A DNA stretch of 64,000 nucleotides from positions 37,644,654 through 37,708,653 of the forward strand of contig NC_085052.1 in assembly GCF_963662255.1 (NCBI RefSeq), written 5' to 3'. The notes beneath the pieces are model-generated. The model saw only the letters and a program-made list of their open reading frames with translations. It had not been told where the DNA came from and made no database searches. This document shows positions 14,201-28,300 of the stretch, one piece after another (position 1 is the first letter of the stretch; each line of letters opens with the position of its first letter). Made by a program: the position numbers and the translations under genes. This DNA comes from Cinclus cinclus (taxonomy: Eukaryota; Chordata; Aves; Passeriformes; Cinclidae).

Positions 14201-16103
14201 TTTAATTGGGCCCCATGCTGTCACAATTCATCCCTGCCACTTTTAGGCCCATTGGTGTCAAAAGGGATCATTAGATTGTTAGCCTGCATTGGGTCACAAT
14301 GGATCCTTGCTTCTCTTATCCCCTGTGCTGTCACAATGCATCCCATGCCCTTTTAGGCCACTTGATGTCACAATGAATTATTTGATTCTTGGCCTCCACG
14401 GTGGCATAATAGATCCTTGCTTCTATTGGTCCCCGTGCTGTAACAATTCATCCCTGGCCCTTTTAGGCCCATTGGTGTCAAAAGGGATCATTAGATTGTT
14501 AGCCTGCATTGGGTCACAATGGTTCCTTGCTTCTCTTAACCTCTGTGGTGTCACAATGCATCCCATGCCCTTTTAGGCCACTTGATGTCACAATGAATCA
14601 TTTGAGTCTTGGCCTCCATGGTGTCATAATGGTTCCTTGTTTCTATTGGGCCCCATGCTGTCACAATTCATCCCTGGCCCTTTTACGCCCCCTGGTGTCA
14701 AATGGGATCCTGGGATTATTAGCCTCCCTTGGGTCACAATGGATCCTTGCTTCTCTTAACCCCTGTGCTGTCACAATGCATCCCATGCCCTTTTAGGCCA
14801 CTTGATGTCACAATGAATCATTTGATTCTTGGCCTCCACGGTGGCATAATAGATCCTTGCTTCTATTGGTCCCCGTGCTGTAACAATCCATCCCAGGCCC
14901 TTTTTATACCCCCTGGTGCCACAAGGGATCATTAGATTGTTAGCCTGCAGTAGGTCACAATGGTTCCTTGCTTCTCTTAACCTCTGTGGTGTCACAATGC
15001 ATTCCAAGCCCTTTTAGGCCACTTGGTCTTACAATGAACCATTTGATTCTTGGCCTTCATGGTGTCTTAATGGTTCCTTGCTTCTATAGGTCCCCATGCT
15101 GTCAGAGTTCATCCGTGGTGCTTTTGCGCCCCCTGGTGCCACAAGGGATCATTAGATTGTTAGCCTGCATTGGGTCACAATGGTTCCTTGCTTCTCTTAA
15201 CCCCTGTGGTGTCACAATGCATCCCATGCCCTTTTAGGCCACTTGATGTCACAATGAATCATTTGATTCTTGGCCTCCATGGTGGCATAATTGTACCAGG
15301 TTTTAATTGGGCCCCATGCTGTCACAATTCATCCCTGCCACTTTTAGGCCCATTGGTGTCAAAAGGGATCATTAGATTGTTAGCCTGCATTGGGTCACAA
15401 TGGATCCTTGCTTCTCTTAACCCCTGTGCTGTCACAATGCATCCCATGCCCTTTTAGGCCACTTGATGTCACAATGAATTATTTGATTCTTGGCCTCCAT
15501 GGTGGCATAATAGATCCTTGCTTCTATTGGTCCCCGTGCTGTAACAATCCATCCCTGGCCCATTTTATATCCCCTGGTGCCACAAGGGATCATTAGATTG
15601 TTAGCCTGCATTGGGTCACAATGGATCCTTGCTTCTCTTAACCCCTTTGGTGTCACAATGCATCCCATGCCCTTTTAGGCCACTTGATGTCACAATGAAT
15701 CATTTGATTCTTGGCCTCCATGGTGGCGTAATTGTACCAGATTTTACTTGGGCCCCATGCTTTCACAATAAACCCCTGCCACTTTTAGGCCCATTGGTGT
15801 CAAAAGGGATCATTAGATTGTTAGCCTGCATTGGGTCACAATGGATCCTTGCTTCTCTTAACCTCTGTGGTGTCACAATGCATCCCATGCCCTTTTAGGC
15901 CACATGATGTCACAATGAATTATTTGATTCTAGGCCTCCATGGTGGCTTAATAGATCCTTGCTTCTATTGGTCCCCGTGATGTAACAATCCATCCCTGCC
16001 CCTTTTAGGCCCATTGGTGTCACAAGGGATCATTAGATTGTTAGCCTGCATTGGGTCACAATGGTTCCTTGCTTCTCTTAACCTCTGTGGTGTCACAATG
16101 CAT
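11233..16103 (+). repeat. Large duplicated block, copy 2 (two monomers shorter)
   Basis: This copy matches 1-5,311 apart from a clean loss of two monomers. The join lies within 13,177-13,184, where GTTAGCCT of one monomer meets CCATTGGG of a monomer two units later. The junction is in register, so the flanking monomers are intact hybrids. The copies are 51 monomers apart, and the sequence between them does not continue the block. This is therefore a duplication displaced within the array and not a simple adjacent pair. Confidence 0.9.
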
Positions 16104-17580
16104 CCCATGCCCTTTTAGGCCACTTGATGTCACAATGAATCATTTGATTCTTGGCCTCCATGGTGTCATAATGGTTCCTTGTTTCTATTGGGCCCCATGC
16201 TGTCACAATTCATCCCTGGCCCTTTTTACGCCCCCTGGTGTCAAATGGGATCCTGGGATTATTAGCCTCCCTTGGGTCACAATGGATTCTTGCTTCTCTT
16301 AACCCCTGTGCTGTCACAATGCATCCCATGCCCTTTTAGGCCACTTGATGTCACAATGAATCATTTGATTCTTGGCCTCCACGGTGGCATAATAGATCCT
16401 TGCTTCTATTGGTCCCCGTGCTGTAACAATCCATCCCAGGCCCTTTTTATACCCCCTGGTGCCACAAGGGATCATTAGATTGTTAGCCTGCAGTAGGTCA
16501 CAATGGTTCCTTGCTTCTCTTAACCTCTGTGGTGTCACAATGCATTCCAAGCCCTTTTAGGCCACTTGGTCTTACAATGAACCATTTGATTCTTGGCCTT
16601 CATGGTGTCATAATGGTTCCTTGCTTCTATAGGTCCCAATGCTGTCAGAGTTCATCCGTGGACCTTTTGCACCCCCTGGTGCCACAAGGGATCATTAGAT
16701 TGTTAGCCTGCATTGGGTCACAATGGTTCCTTGCTTCTCTTAACCCCTGTGGTGTCACAATGCATCCCATGCCCTTTTAGGCCACTTGATGTCCCAATGA
16801 ATCATTTGATTCTTGGTCTCCATGGTGGCATAATTGTACCAGGTTTTACTTGGGCCCCATGCTGTAACAATTCATCCCTGCCCCTTTTAGGCCCATTGGT
16901 GTCACAAGGGATCATTAGATTGTTAGCCTGCATTGGGTCACAATGGTTCCTTGCTTCTCTTAACCTCTGTGGTGTCACAATGCATCCCATGACCTTTTAG
17001 GCCACTTGATGTCACAATGAATCATTTGATTCTTGGCCTCCATGGTGTCATAATGGTTCCTTGTTTCTATTGGGCCCCATGCTGTCACAATTCATCCCTG
17101 GCCCTTTTACGCCCCCTGGTGTCAAATGGGATCCTGGGATTATTAGCCTCCATTGGGACACAATGGATCCTTGCTTCTCTTAACTCCTGTGGTGTCACAA
17201 TGCATCCCATGCCCTTTTAGGCCACTTGATGTCACAATGAATCATTTGATTCTTGGCCTCCATGGTGTCATAATGGTTCCTTGTTTCTATTGGTCCCCGT
17301 TCTGTAACAATTCATCCCTGGCCCTTTTAGGCCCATTGGTGTCACAAGGGATCATTAGATTATTAGCCTCCATTGGGTCACAATGTTTCCTTGCTTCTCT
17401 TAACCCCTGTGGTGTCACAATGCATTCCAAGCCCTTTTAGGCCACTTGGTGTTACAATGAACCATTTGATTCTTGGCCTCCATGGTGTCATAATGGTTCC
17501 TTGCTTCCATAGGTCCCCATGCTGTCAGAGTTCATCCGTGGTCCTTTTGCGCCCCCTGGTGTCAAAAGGGATTCTTCGAT
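14500..17580 (+). repeat. 14-monomer higher-order block, copy 1 (~3,084 bp)
   Basis: The block begins near a B monomer at 14,509 and runs to a D monomer with the rare GATTCTTCGATTG at about 17,576. It repeats immediately downstream at an offset of 3,084, changing to 2,864. Limits are approximate because neighbouring monomers are similar. Inside the copy, the junction variant GCAGTAGGTCAC occurs at 14,947 and 16,490 (seven monomers apart), suggesting that the 14-mer contains an older 7-mer doubling. Confidence 0.82.
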
Positions 17581-20444
17581 TGTTAGCCTGCATTGGGTCA
17601 CAATGGTTCCTTGCTTCTCTTAACCTCTGTGGTGTCACAATGCATCCCATGCCCTTTTAGGCCACATGATGTCACAATGAATCATTTGAGTCTTGGCCTC
17701 CATGGTGTCATAATGGTTCCTTGTTTCTATTGGGCCCCATGCTGTCACAATTCATCCCTGGCCCTTTTACGCCCCCTGGTGTCAAATGGGATCCTGGGAT
17801 TATTAGCCTCCCTTGGGTCACAATGGATCCTTGCTTCTCTTAACCCCTGTGCTGTCACAATGCATCCCATGCCCTTTTAGGCCACTTGATGTCACAATGA
17901 ATCATTTGATTCTTGGCCTCCACGGTGGCATAATAGATCCTTGCTTCTATTGGTCCCCGTGCTGTAACAATCCATCCCAGGCCCTTTTTATACCCCCTGG
18001 TGCCACAAGGGATCATTAGATTGTTAGCCTGCAGTAGGTCACAATGGTTCCTTGCTTCTCTTAACCTCTGTGGTGTCACAATGCATTCCAAGCCCTTTTA
18101 GGCCACTTGGTCTTACAATGAACCATTTGATTCTTGGCCTTCATGGTGTCTTAATGGTTCCTTGCTTCTATAGGTCCCCATGCTGTCAGAGTTCATCCGT
18201 GGTCCTTTTGCGCCCCCTGGTGCCACAAGGGATCATTAGATTGTTAGCCTGCATTGGGTCACAATGGTTCCTTGCTTCTCTTAACCCCTGTGGTGTCACA
18301 ATGCATCCCATGCCCTTTTAGGCCACTTGATGTCACAATGAATCATTTGATTCTTGGCCTCCATGGTGGCATAATTGTACCAGGTTTTAATTGGGCCCCA
18401 TGCTGTCACAATTCATCCCTGCCACTTTTAGGCCCATTGGTGTCAAAAGGGATCATTAGATTGTTAGCCTGCATTGGGTCCCAATGGATCCTTGCTTCTC
18501 TTAACCCCTGTGCTGTCACAATGCATCCCATGCCCTTTTAGGCCACTTGATGTCACAATGAATTATTTGATTCTTGGCCTCCATGGTGGCATAATAGATC
18601 CTTGCTTCTATTGGTCCCCGTGCTGTAACAATCCATCCCTGGCCCATTTTATATCCCCTGGTGCCACAAGGGATCATTAGATTGTTAGCCTGCATTGGGT
18701 CACAATGGATCCTTGCTTCTCTTAACCCCTTTGGTGTCACAATGCATCCCATGCCCTTTTAGGCCACTTGATGTCACAATGAATCATTTGATTCTTGGCC
18801 TCCATGGTGGCGTAATTGTACCAGATTTTACTTGGGCCCCATGCTTTCACAATAAACCCCTGCCACTTTTAGGCCCATTGGTGTCACAAGGGATCATTAG
18901 ATTGTTAGCCTGCATTGGGTCACAATGGTTCCTTGCTTCTCTTAACCTCTGTGGTGTCACAATGCATCCCATGCCCTTTTAGGCCACTTGATGTCACAAT
19001 GAATCATTTGATTCTTGGCCTCCATGGTGTCATAATGGTTCCTTGTTTCTATTGGGCCCCATGCTGTCACAATTCATCCCTGGCCCTTTTTACGCCCCCT
19101 GGTGTCAAATGGGATCCTGGGATTATTAGCCTCCCTTGGGTCACAATGGATCCTTGCTTCTCTTAACCCCTGTGCTGTCACAATGCATCCCATGCCCTTT
19201 TAGGCCACTTGATGTCACAATGAATCATTTGATTCTTGGCCTCCACGGTGGCATAATAGATCCTTGCTTCTATTGGTCCCCGTGCTGTAACAATCCATCC
19301 CAGGCCCTTTTTATACCCCCTGGTGCCACAAGGGATCATTAGATTGTTAGCCTGCAGTAGGTCACAATGGTTCCTTGCTTCTCTTAACCTCTGTGTAGTC
19401 ACAATGCATTCCAAGCCCTTTTAGGCCACTTGGTCTTACAATGAACCATTTGATTCTTGGCCTTCATGGTGTCATAATGGTTCCTTGCTTCTATAGGTCC
19501 CAATGCTGTCAGAGTTCATCCGTGGACCTTTTGCACCCCCTGGTGCCACAAGGGATCATTAGATTGTTAGCCTGCATTGGGTCACAATGGTTCCTTGCTT
19601 CTCTTAACCCCTGTGGTGTCACAATGCATCCCATGCCCTTTTAGGCCACTTGATGTCCCAATGAATCATTTGATTCTTGGTCTCCATGGTGGCATAATTG
19701 TACCAGGTTTTACTTGGGCCCCATGCTGTAACAATTCATCCCTGCCCCTTTTAGGCCCATTGGTGTCACAAGGGATCATTAGATTGTTAGCCTGCATTGG
19801 GTCACAATGGTTCCTTGCTTCTCTTAACCTCTGTGGTGTCACAATGCATCCCATGACCTTTTAGGCCACTTGATGTCACAATGAATCATTTGATTCTTGG
19901 CCTCCATGGTGTCATAATGGTTCCTTGTTTCTATTGGGCCCCATGCTGTCACAATTCATCCCTGGCACTTTTACGCCCCCTGGTGTCAAATAGGATCCTG
20001 GGATTATTAGCCTCCATTGGGACACAATGGATCCTTGCTTCTCTTAACTCCTGTGGTGTCACAATGCATCCCATGCCCTTTTAGGCCACTTGATGTCACA
20101 ATGAATCATTTGATTCTTGGCCTCCATGGTGTCATAATGGTTCCTTGTTTCTATTGGTCCCCGTTCTGTAACAATTCATCCCTGGCCCTTTTAGGCCCAT
20201 TGGTGTCACAAGGGATCATTAGATTATTAGCCTCCATTGGGTCACAATGTTTCCTTGCTTCTCTTAACCCCTGTGGTGTCACAATGCATTCCAAGCCCTT
20301 TTAGGCCACTTGGTGTTACAATGAACCATTTGATTCTTGGCCTCCATGGTGTCATAATGGTTCCTTGCTTCCATAGGTCCCCATGCTGTCAGAGTTCATC
20401 CGTGGTCCTTTTGCGCCCCCTGGTGTCAAAAGGGATTCTTCGAT
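17581..20444 (+). repeat. 14-monomer block, copy 2 (one monomer deleted, ~2,864 bp)
   Basis: This copy directly follows copy 1. Up to about 18,885 it matches the sequence 3,084 bp upstream; beyond that it matches the sequence 2,864 bp upstream. One complete monomer (about 15,802-16,022 in copy 1) is therefore missing. Shared rare variants include GCAGTAGGTCAC at 18,031 and 19,354, GATGTCCCAATGAATC, CCATTGGGACACAATGG and the closing GATTCTTCGATTG near 20,440. Confidence 0.85.
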
Positions 20445-21340
20445 TGTTAGCCTGCATTGGGTCACAATGGTTCCTTGCTTCTCTTAACCCCTGTGGTGTC
20501 ACAATGCATCCCATGCCCTTTTAGGCCACTTGATGTCACAATGAATCATTTGAGTCTTGGCCTCCATGGTGTCATAATGGTTCCTTGTTTCTATTGGGCC
20601 CCATGCTGTCACAATTCATCCCTGGCCCTTTTACGCCCCCTGGTGTCAAATGGGATCCTGGGATTATTAGCCTCCATTGGGTCACAATGGATCCTTGCTT
20701 CTCTTAACCCCTGTGCTGTCACAATGCATCCCATGCCCTTTTAGGCCACTTGATGTCACAATGAATCATTTGATTCTTGGCCTCCACGGTGGCATAATAG
20801 ATCCTTGCTTCTATTGGTCCCCGTGCTGTAACAATCCATCTCTGGCCCTTTTTATACCCCCTGGTGCCACAAGGGATCATTAGATTGTTAGCCTGCAGTA
20901 GGTCACAATGGTTCCTTGCTTCTCTTAACCCCTGTGGTGTCACAATGCATTCCAAGCCCTTTTAGGCCACTTGGTCTTACAATGAACCATTTGATTCTTG
21001 GCCTTCATGGTGTCTTAATGGTTCCTTGCTTCTATAGGTCCCCATGCTGTCAGAGTTCATCCGTGGTCCTTTTGCGCCCCCTGGTGCCACAAGGGATCAT
21101 TAGATTGTTAGCCTGCATTGGGTCACAATGGTTCCTTGCTTCTCTTAACCCCTGTGGTGTCACAATGCATCCCATGCCCTTTTAGGCCACTTGATGTCAC
21201 AATGAATCATTTGATTCTTGGCCTCCATGGTGGCATAATTGTACCAGGTTTTAATTGGGCCCCATGCTGTCACAATTCATCCCTGCCATTTTTAGGCCCA
21301 TTGGTGTCAAAAGGGATCATTAGATTGTTAGCCTGCATTG
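20445..21340 (+). repeat. 14-monomer block, partial copy 3 (~4 monomers)
   Basis: The order B, A, D, C-like matches the start of copies 1 and 2 and includes GCAGTAGGTCAC at 20,895. It is more diverged, for example CCATCTCTGG where the others have CCATCCCAGG. It then runs into the different context of the 4,404 bp block, with which it overlaps. The later 4.4 kb duplication therefore started inside this partial copy. Confidence 0.75.
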
Positions 21341-24300
21341 GGTCACAATGGATCCTTGCTTCTCTTAACCCCTGTGCTGTCACAATGCATCCCATGCCCT
21401 TTTAGGCCACTTGATGTCACAATGAATCATTTGATTCTTGGCCTCCATGGTGGCGTAATTGTACCAGGTTTTACTTGGTCCCCATGCTTTCACAATAAAT
21501 CCCTGCCACTTTTAGGCCTATTGGTGTCAAAAGGGATCATTAGATTGTTAGCCTGCATTGGGTCACAATGGATCCTTGCTTCTCTTAACCTCTGTGGTGT
21601 CACAATGCATCCCATGCCCTTTTAGGCCACATGATGTCACAATGAATTATTTGATTCTAGGCCTCCATGGTGGCATAATAGATCTTTGCTTCTATTGGTC
21701 CCCGTGCTGTAACAATTCATCCCTGGCCCTTTTTATACCCCCTGGTGCCACAAGGGATCATTAGATTGTTAGCCTGCATTGGGTCACAATGGTTCCTTGC
21801 TTCTCTTAACCTCTGTGCTGTCACAATGCATTCCAAGCCCTTTTAGGCCACTTGGTCTTACAATGAACCATTTGATTCTTGGCCTTCATGGTGTCATAAT
21901 GGTTCCTTGCCTCTAGAGGTCCCCATGCTGTCAGAGTTCATCCGTGGTCCTTTTTCGCCCCCTGGTGTCAAAAGGGATTCTTAGATTGTTAGCCTGCATT
22001 GGGTCACAATGGTTCCTTGCTTCTCTTAACCCCTGTGGTGTCACAATGCATACCATGCCCTTTTAGGCCACTTGATGTCACAATGAATCATTTGATTCTT
22101 GTCCTCCACGGTGGCATAATGGTTCCTTTTTTCTATTGGGCCCCATGCTTTTACAATTCATCCCTGCCCCTTTTACGCCCCCTGGTGTCAAATTGGATCC
22201 CGGGATTATTAGCCTCCATTGGGTCACAATGGATCCTTGCTTCTCTTAACCCCTGTGCTGTCACAATGCATCCCATGCCCTTTTAGGCCACATGATGTCA
22301 CAATGAATCATTTGAGTCTTGCCCTCCATGGTGTCATAATGGTTCCTTGTTTCTATTGGGCCCCATGCTGTCACAATTCATCCCTGGCCCTTTTACGCCC
22401 CCTGGTGTCAAATGGGATCCTGGGATTATTAGCCTCCATTGGGTCACAATGGATCCTTGCTTCTCTTAACCCCTGTGCTGTCACAATGCATCCCATGCCC
22501 TTTTAGGCCACTTGATGTCACAATGAATCATTTGATTCTTGGCCTCCACGGTGGCATAATAGATCCTTGCTTCTATTGGTCCCCGTGCTGTAACAATCCA
22601 TCCCAGGCCCTTTTTATACCCCCTGGTGCCACAAGGGATCATTAGATTGTTAGCCTGCATTGGGTCACAATGGTTCCTTGCTTCTCTTAACCTCTGTGGT
22701 GTCACAATGCATTCCAAGCCCTTTTAGGCCACTTGGTCTTACAATGAACCATTTGATTCTTGGCCTTCATGGTGTCATAATGGTTCCTTGCTTCTATAGG
22801 TCCCAATGCTGTCAGAGTTCATCCGTGGTCCTTTTGCACCCCCTGGTGCCACAAGGGATCATTAGATTGTTAGCCTGCATTGGGTCACAATGGTTCCTTG
22901 CTTCTCTTAACCCCTGTGGTGTCACAATGCATCCCATGCCCTTTTAGGCCACTTGATGTCCCAATGAATCATTTGATTCTTGGCCTCCATGGTGGCATAA
23001 TTGTACCAGGTTTTACTTGGGCCCCATGCTGTAACAATTCATCCCTGCCCCTTTTAGGCCCATTGGTGTCACAAGGGATCATTAGATTGTTAGCCTGCAT
23101 TGGGTCACAATGGTTCCTTGCTTCTCTTAACCTCTGTGGTGTCACAATGCATCCCATGACCTTTTAGGCCACTTGATGTCACAATGAATCATTTGATTCT
23201 TGGCCTCCATGGTGTCATAATGGTTCCTTGTTTCTATTGGGCCCCATGCTGTCACAATTCATCCCTGGCCCTTTTACGCCCCCTGGTGTCAAATGGGATC
23301 CTGGGATTATTAGCCTCCATTGGGACACAATGGATCCTTGCTTCTCTTAACCCCTGTGGTGTCACAATGCATCCCATGCCCTTTTAGGCCACTTGATGTC
23401 ACAATGAATCATTTGAGTCTTGGCCTCCATGGTGTCATAATGGTTCCTTGTTTCTATTGGTCCCCGTTCTGTAACAATTCAACCCTGGCCCTTTTAGGCC
23501 CATTGGTGTCACAAGGGATCATTAGATTATTAGCCTCCATTGGGTCACAATGGATCCTTGCTTCTCTTAACCCCTGTGCTGTCACAATGCATCTCATGCC
23601 CTTTTAGGCCACTTGATGTCACAATGAATCATTTGATTCTTGGCTTCCACGGTGGCATAATAGATCCTTGCTTCTATTGGTCCCCGTGCTGTAACAATCC
23701 ATCCCTGGCCCTTTTTATACCCCCTGGTGCCACAAGGGATCATTAGATTGTTAGCCTGCATTGGGTCACAATGGTTCCTTGCTTCTCTTAACCCCTGTGG
23801 TGTCACAATGCATTCCAAGCCCTTTTAGGCCACTTGGTGTTACAATGAACCATTTGATTCTTGGCCTTCATGGTGTCATAATGGTTCCTTGCTTCCATAG
23901 GTCCCCATGCTGTCAGAGTCCATCCGTGGTCCTTTTGCGCCCCCTGGTGTCAAAAGGGATTCTTAGATTGTTAGCCTGCATTGGGTCACAATGGTTCCTT
24001 GCTTCTCTTAACCCCTGTGGTGTCACAATGCATCCCATGCCCTTTTAGGCCACTTGATGTCACAATGAATCATTTGAGTCTTGGCCTCCATGGTGTCATA
24101 ATGGTTCCTTGTTTCTATTGGGCCCCATGCTGTCACAATTCATCCCTGGCCCTTTTACGCCCCCTGGTGTCAAATGGGATCCTGGGATTATTAGCCTCCA
24201 TTGGGTCACAATGGATCCTTGCTTCTCTTAACCCCTGTGCTGTCACAATGCATCCCATGCCCTTTTAGGCCACTTGATGTCACAATGAATTATTTGATTC

Positions 24301-25341
24301 TTGGCCTCCACGGTGGCATAATAGATCCTTGCTTCTATAGGTCCCCGTGCTGTAACAATCCATCCCTGGCCCTTTTAGGCCCATTGGTGTCACAAGGGAT
24401 CATTAGATTGTTAGCCTCCATTGGGTCACAATGGTTCCTTGCTTCTCTTAACCTCTGTGGTGTCACAATGCATCCCATGCCCTTTTAGGCCACTTGATGT
24501 CACAATGAATCATTTGATTCTTGGCCTCCATGGTGTCATAATGTTTCCTTGTTTCTATTGGGCCCCATGCTGTCACAATTCATCCCTGGCCCTTTTGGGC
24601 CCCCTGGTTTCTCAAGGGATCCTTAGATTGTTAGCCTCCCTTGGGTCACAATGGATCCTTGCTTCTCTTAACCCCTGTGGTGTCACAATGCATCCCATGC
24701 CCTTTTAGGCCACTTGATGTCACAATGAATCATTTGATTCTTGGCCTCCACGGTGGCATAATAGATCCTTGCTTCTATTGGTCCCCGTGCGGTAACAATC
24801 CATCCCTGGCCCTTTTTATACCCCCTGGTGTCAAAAGGGATTCTTAGATTGTTAGCCTGCATTGGGTCACAATGGATCCTTGCTTCTCTTAACCCCTTTG
24901 GTGTCACAATGCATCCCATGCCCTTTTAGGCCACATGATGTCACAATGAATTATTTGATTCTTGGCCTCCATGGTGGCATAATAGATCCTTGCTTCTATT
25001 GGTCCCCGTGCTGTAACAATCCATCCCTGCCCCTTTTAGGCCCATTGGTGTCACAAGGGATCATTAGATTGTTAGCCTGCATTGGGTCACAATGGTTCCT
25101 TGCTTCTCTTAACCTCTGTGGTGTCACAATGCATCCCATGCCCGTTTAGGCCACTTGATGTCACAATGAATCATTTGATTCTTGGCCTCCATGGTGGCAT
25201 AATAGATCCTTGCTTCTATTGGTCCCCATGCTGTAACAATTCATCCCTGGTCCTTTTAGGCCCATTGGTGTCACAAGGGATCATTAGATTGTTAGCCTGC
25301 ATTGGGTCACAATGGTTCCTTGCTTCTCTTAACCCCTGTGC
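20938..25341 (+). repeat. 4,404 bp (20-monomer) tandem block, copy 1
   Basis: Every monomer from about 20,938 to 25,341 recurs in order 4,404 bases downstream. The only internal difference I found is at 24,791 (G, where copy 2 has T at 29,195). Distinctive variants shared by the copies include CTGCCATTTTTAGG, GCCTCTAGAGG, ATGCTTTTACAATTC, GATCCCGGG, CAGAGTCCATCCG and ATAATGTTTCC. The left limit is fuzzy, with a mismatch at 20,937 and further matching before it. Confidence 0.93.
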
Positions 25342-28300
25342 TGTCACAATGCATTCCAAGCCCTTTTAGGCCACTTGGTCTTACAATGAACCATTTGATT
25401 CTTGGCCTTCATGGTGTCTTAATGGTTCCTTGCTTCTATAGGTCCCCATGCTGTCAGAGTTCATCCGTGGTCCTTTTGCGCCCCCTGGTGCCACAAGGGA
25501 TCATTAGATTGTTAGCCTGCATTGGGTCACAATGGTTCCTTGCTTCTCTTAACCCCTGTGGTGTCACAATGCATCCCATGCCCTTTTAGGCCACTTGATG
25601 TCACAATGAATCATTTGATTCTTGGCCTCCATGGTGGCATAATTGTACCAGGTTTTAATTGGGCCCCATGCTGTCACAATTCATCCCTGCCATTTTTAGG
25701 CCCATTGGTGTCAAAAGGGATCATTAGATTGTTAGCCTGCATTGGGTCACAATGGATCCTTGCTTCTCTTAACCCCTGTGCTGTCACAATGCATCCCATG
25801 CCCTTTTAGGCCACTTGATGTCACAATGAATCATTTGATTCTTGGCCTCCATGGTGGCGTAATTGTACCAGGTTTTACTTGGTCCCCATGCTTTCACAAT
25901 AAATCCCTGCCACTTTTAGGCCTATTGGTGTCAAAAGGGATCATTAGATTGTTAGCCTGCATTGGGTCACAATGGATCCTTGCTTCTCTTAACCTCTGTG
26001 GTGTCACAATGCATCCCATGCCCTTTTAGGCCACATGATGTCACAATGAATTATTTGATTCTAGGCCTCCATGGTGGCATAATAGATCTTTGCTTCTATT
26101 GGTCCCCGTGCTGTAACAATTCATCCCTGGCCCTTTTTATACCCCCTGGTGCCACAAGGGATCATTAGATTGTTAGCCTGCATTGGGTCACAATGGTTCC
26201 TTGCTTCTCTTAACCTCTGTGCTGTCACAATGCATTCCAAGCCCTTTTAGGCCACTTGGTCTTACAATGAACCATTTGATTCTTGGCCTTCATGGTGTCA
26301 TAATGGTTCCTTGCCTCTAGAGGTCCCCATGCTGTCAGAGTTCATCCGTGGTCCTTTTTCGCCCCCTGGTGTCAAAAGGGATTCTTAGATTGTTAGCCTG
26401 CATTGGGTCACAATGGTTCCTTGCTTCTCTTAACCCCTGTGGTGTCACAATGCATACCATGCCCTTTTAGGCCACTTGATGTCACAATGAATCATTTGAT
26501 TCTTGTCCTCCACGGTGGCATAATGGTTCCTTTTTTCTATTGGGCCCCATGCTTTTACAATTCATCCCTGCCCCTTTTACGCCCCCTGGTGTCAAATTGG
26601 ATCCCGGGATTATTAGCCTCCATTGGGTCACAATGGATCCTTGCTTCTCTTAACCCCTGTGCTGTCACAATGCATCCCATGCCCTTTTAGGCCACATGAT
26701 GTCACAATGAATCATTTGAGTCTTGCCCTCCATGGTGTCATAATGGTTCCTTGTTTCTATTGGGCCCCATGCTGTCACAATTCATCCCTGGCCCTTTTAC
26801 GCCCCCTGGTGTCAAATGGGATCCTGGGATTATTAGCCTCCATTGGGTCACAATGGATCCTTGCTTCTCTTAACCCCTGTGCTGTCACAATGCATCCCAT
26901 GCCCTTTTAGGCCACTTGATGTCACAATGAATCATTTGATTCTTGGCCTCCACGGTGGCATAATAGATCCTTGCTTCTATTGGTCCCCGTGCTGTAACAA
27001 TCCATCCCAGGCCCTTTTTATACCCCCTGGTGCCACAAGGGATCATTAGATTGTTAGCCTGCATTGGGTCACAATGGTTCCTTGCTTCTCTTAACCTCTG
27101 TGGTGTCACAATGCATTCCAAGCCCTTTTAGGCCACTTGGTCTTACAATGAACCATTTGATTCTTGGCCTTCATGGTGTCATAATGGTTCCTTGCTTCTA
27201 TAGGTCCCAATGCTGTCAGAGTTCATCCGTGGTCCTTTTGCACCCCCTGGTGCCACAAGGGATCATTAGATTGTTAGCCTGCATTGGGTCACAATGGTTC
27301 CTTGCTTCTCTTAACCCCTGTGGTGTCACAATGCATCCCATGCCCTTTTAGGCCACTTGATGTCCCAATGAATCATTTGATTCTTGGCCTCCATGGTGGC
27401 ATAATTGTACCAGGTTTTACTTGGGCCCCATGCTGTAACAATTCATCCCTGCCCCTTTTAGGCCCATTGGTGTCACAAGGGATCATTAGATTGTTAGCCT
27501 GCATTGGGTCACAATGGTTCCTTGCTTCTCTTAACCTCTGTGGTGTCACAATGCATCCCATGACCTTTTAGGCCACTTGATGTCACAATGAATCATTTGA
27601 TTCTTGGCCTCCATGGTGTCATAATGGTTCCTTGTTTCTATTGGGCCCCATGCTGTCACAATTCATCCCTGGCCCTTTTACGCCCCCTGGTGTCAAATGG
27701 GATCCTGGGATTATTAGCCTCCATTGGGACACAATGGATCCTTGCTTCTCTTAACCCCTGTGGTGTCACAATGCATCCCATGCCCTTTTAGGCCACTTGA
27801 TGTCACAATGAATCATTTGAGTCTTGGCCTCCATGGTGTCATAATGGTTCCTTGTTTCTATTGGTCCCCGTTCTGTAACAATTCAACCCTGGCCCTTTTA
27901 GGCCCATTGGTGTCACAAGGGATCATTAGATTATTAGCCTCCATTGGGTCACAATGGATCCTTGCTTCTCTTAACCCCTGTGCTGTCACAATGCATCTCA
28001 TGCCCTTTTAGGCCACTTGATGTCACAATGAATCATTTGATTCTTGGCTTCCACGGTGGCATAATAGATCCTTGCTTCTATTGGTCCCCGTGCTGTAACA
28101 ATCCATCCCTGGCCCTTTTTATACCCCCTGGTGCCACAAGGGATCATTAGATTGTTAGCCTGCATTGGGTCACAATGGTTCCTTGCTTCTCTTAACCCCT
28201 GTGGTGTCACAATGCATTCCAAGCCCTTTTAGGCCACTTGGTGTTACAATGAACCATTTGATTCTTGGCCTTCATGGTGTCATAATGGTTCCTTGCTTCC

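Noticed and set aside
22195..22210. CCCGGG and TTCG fragments as possible CENP-B boxes (for example near 22,200, 26,604, 42,684, 17,577)
   Set aside because: No TTCG is followed at the required spacing by A and CGGG, and the reverse form was not seen either. The fragments are isolated substitutions.
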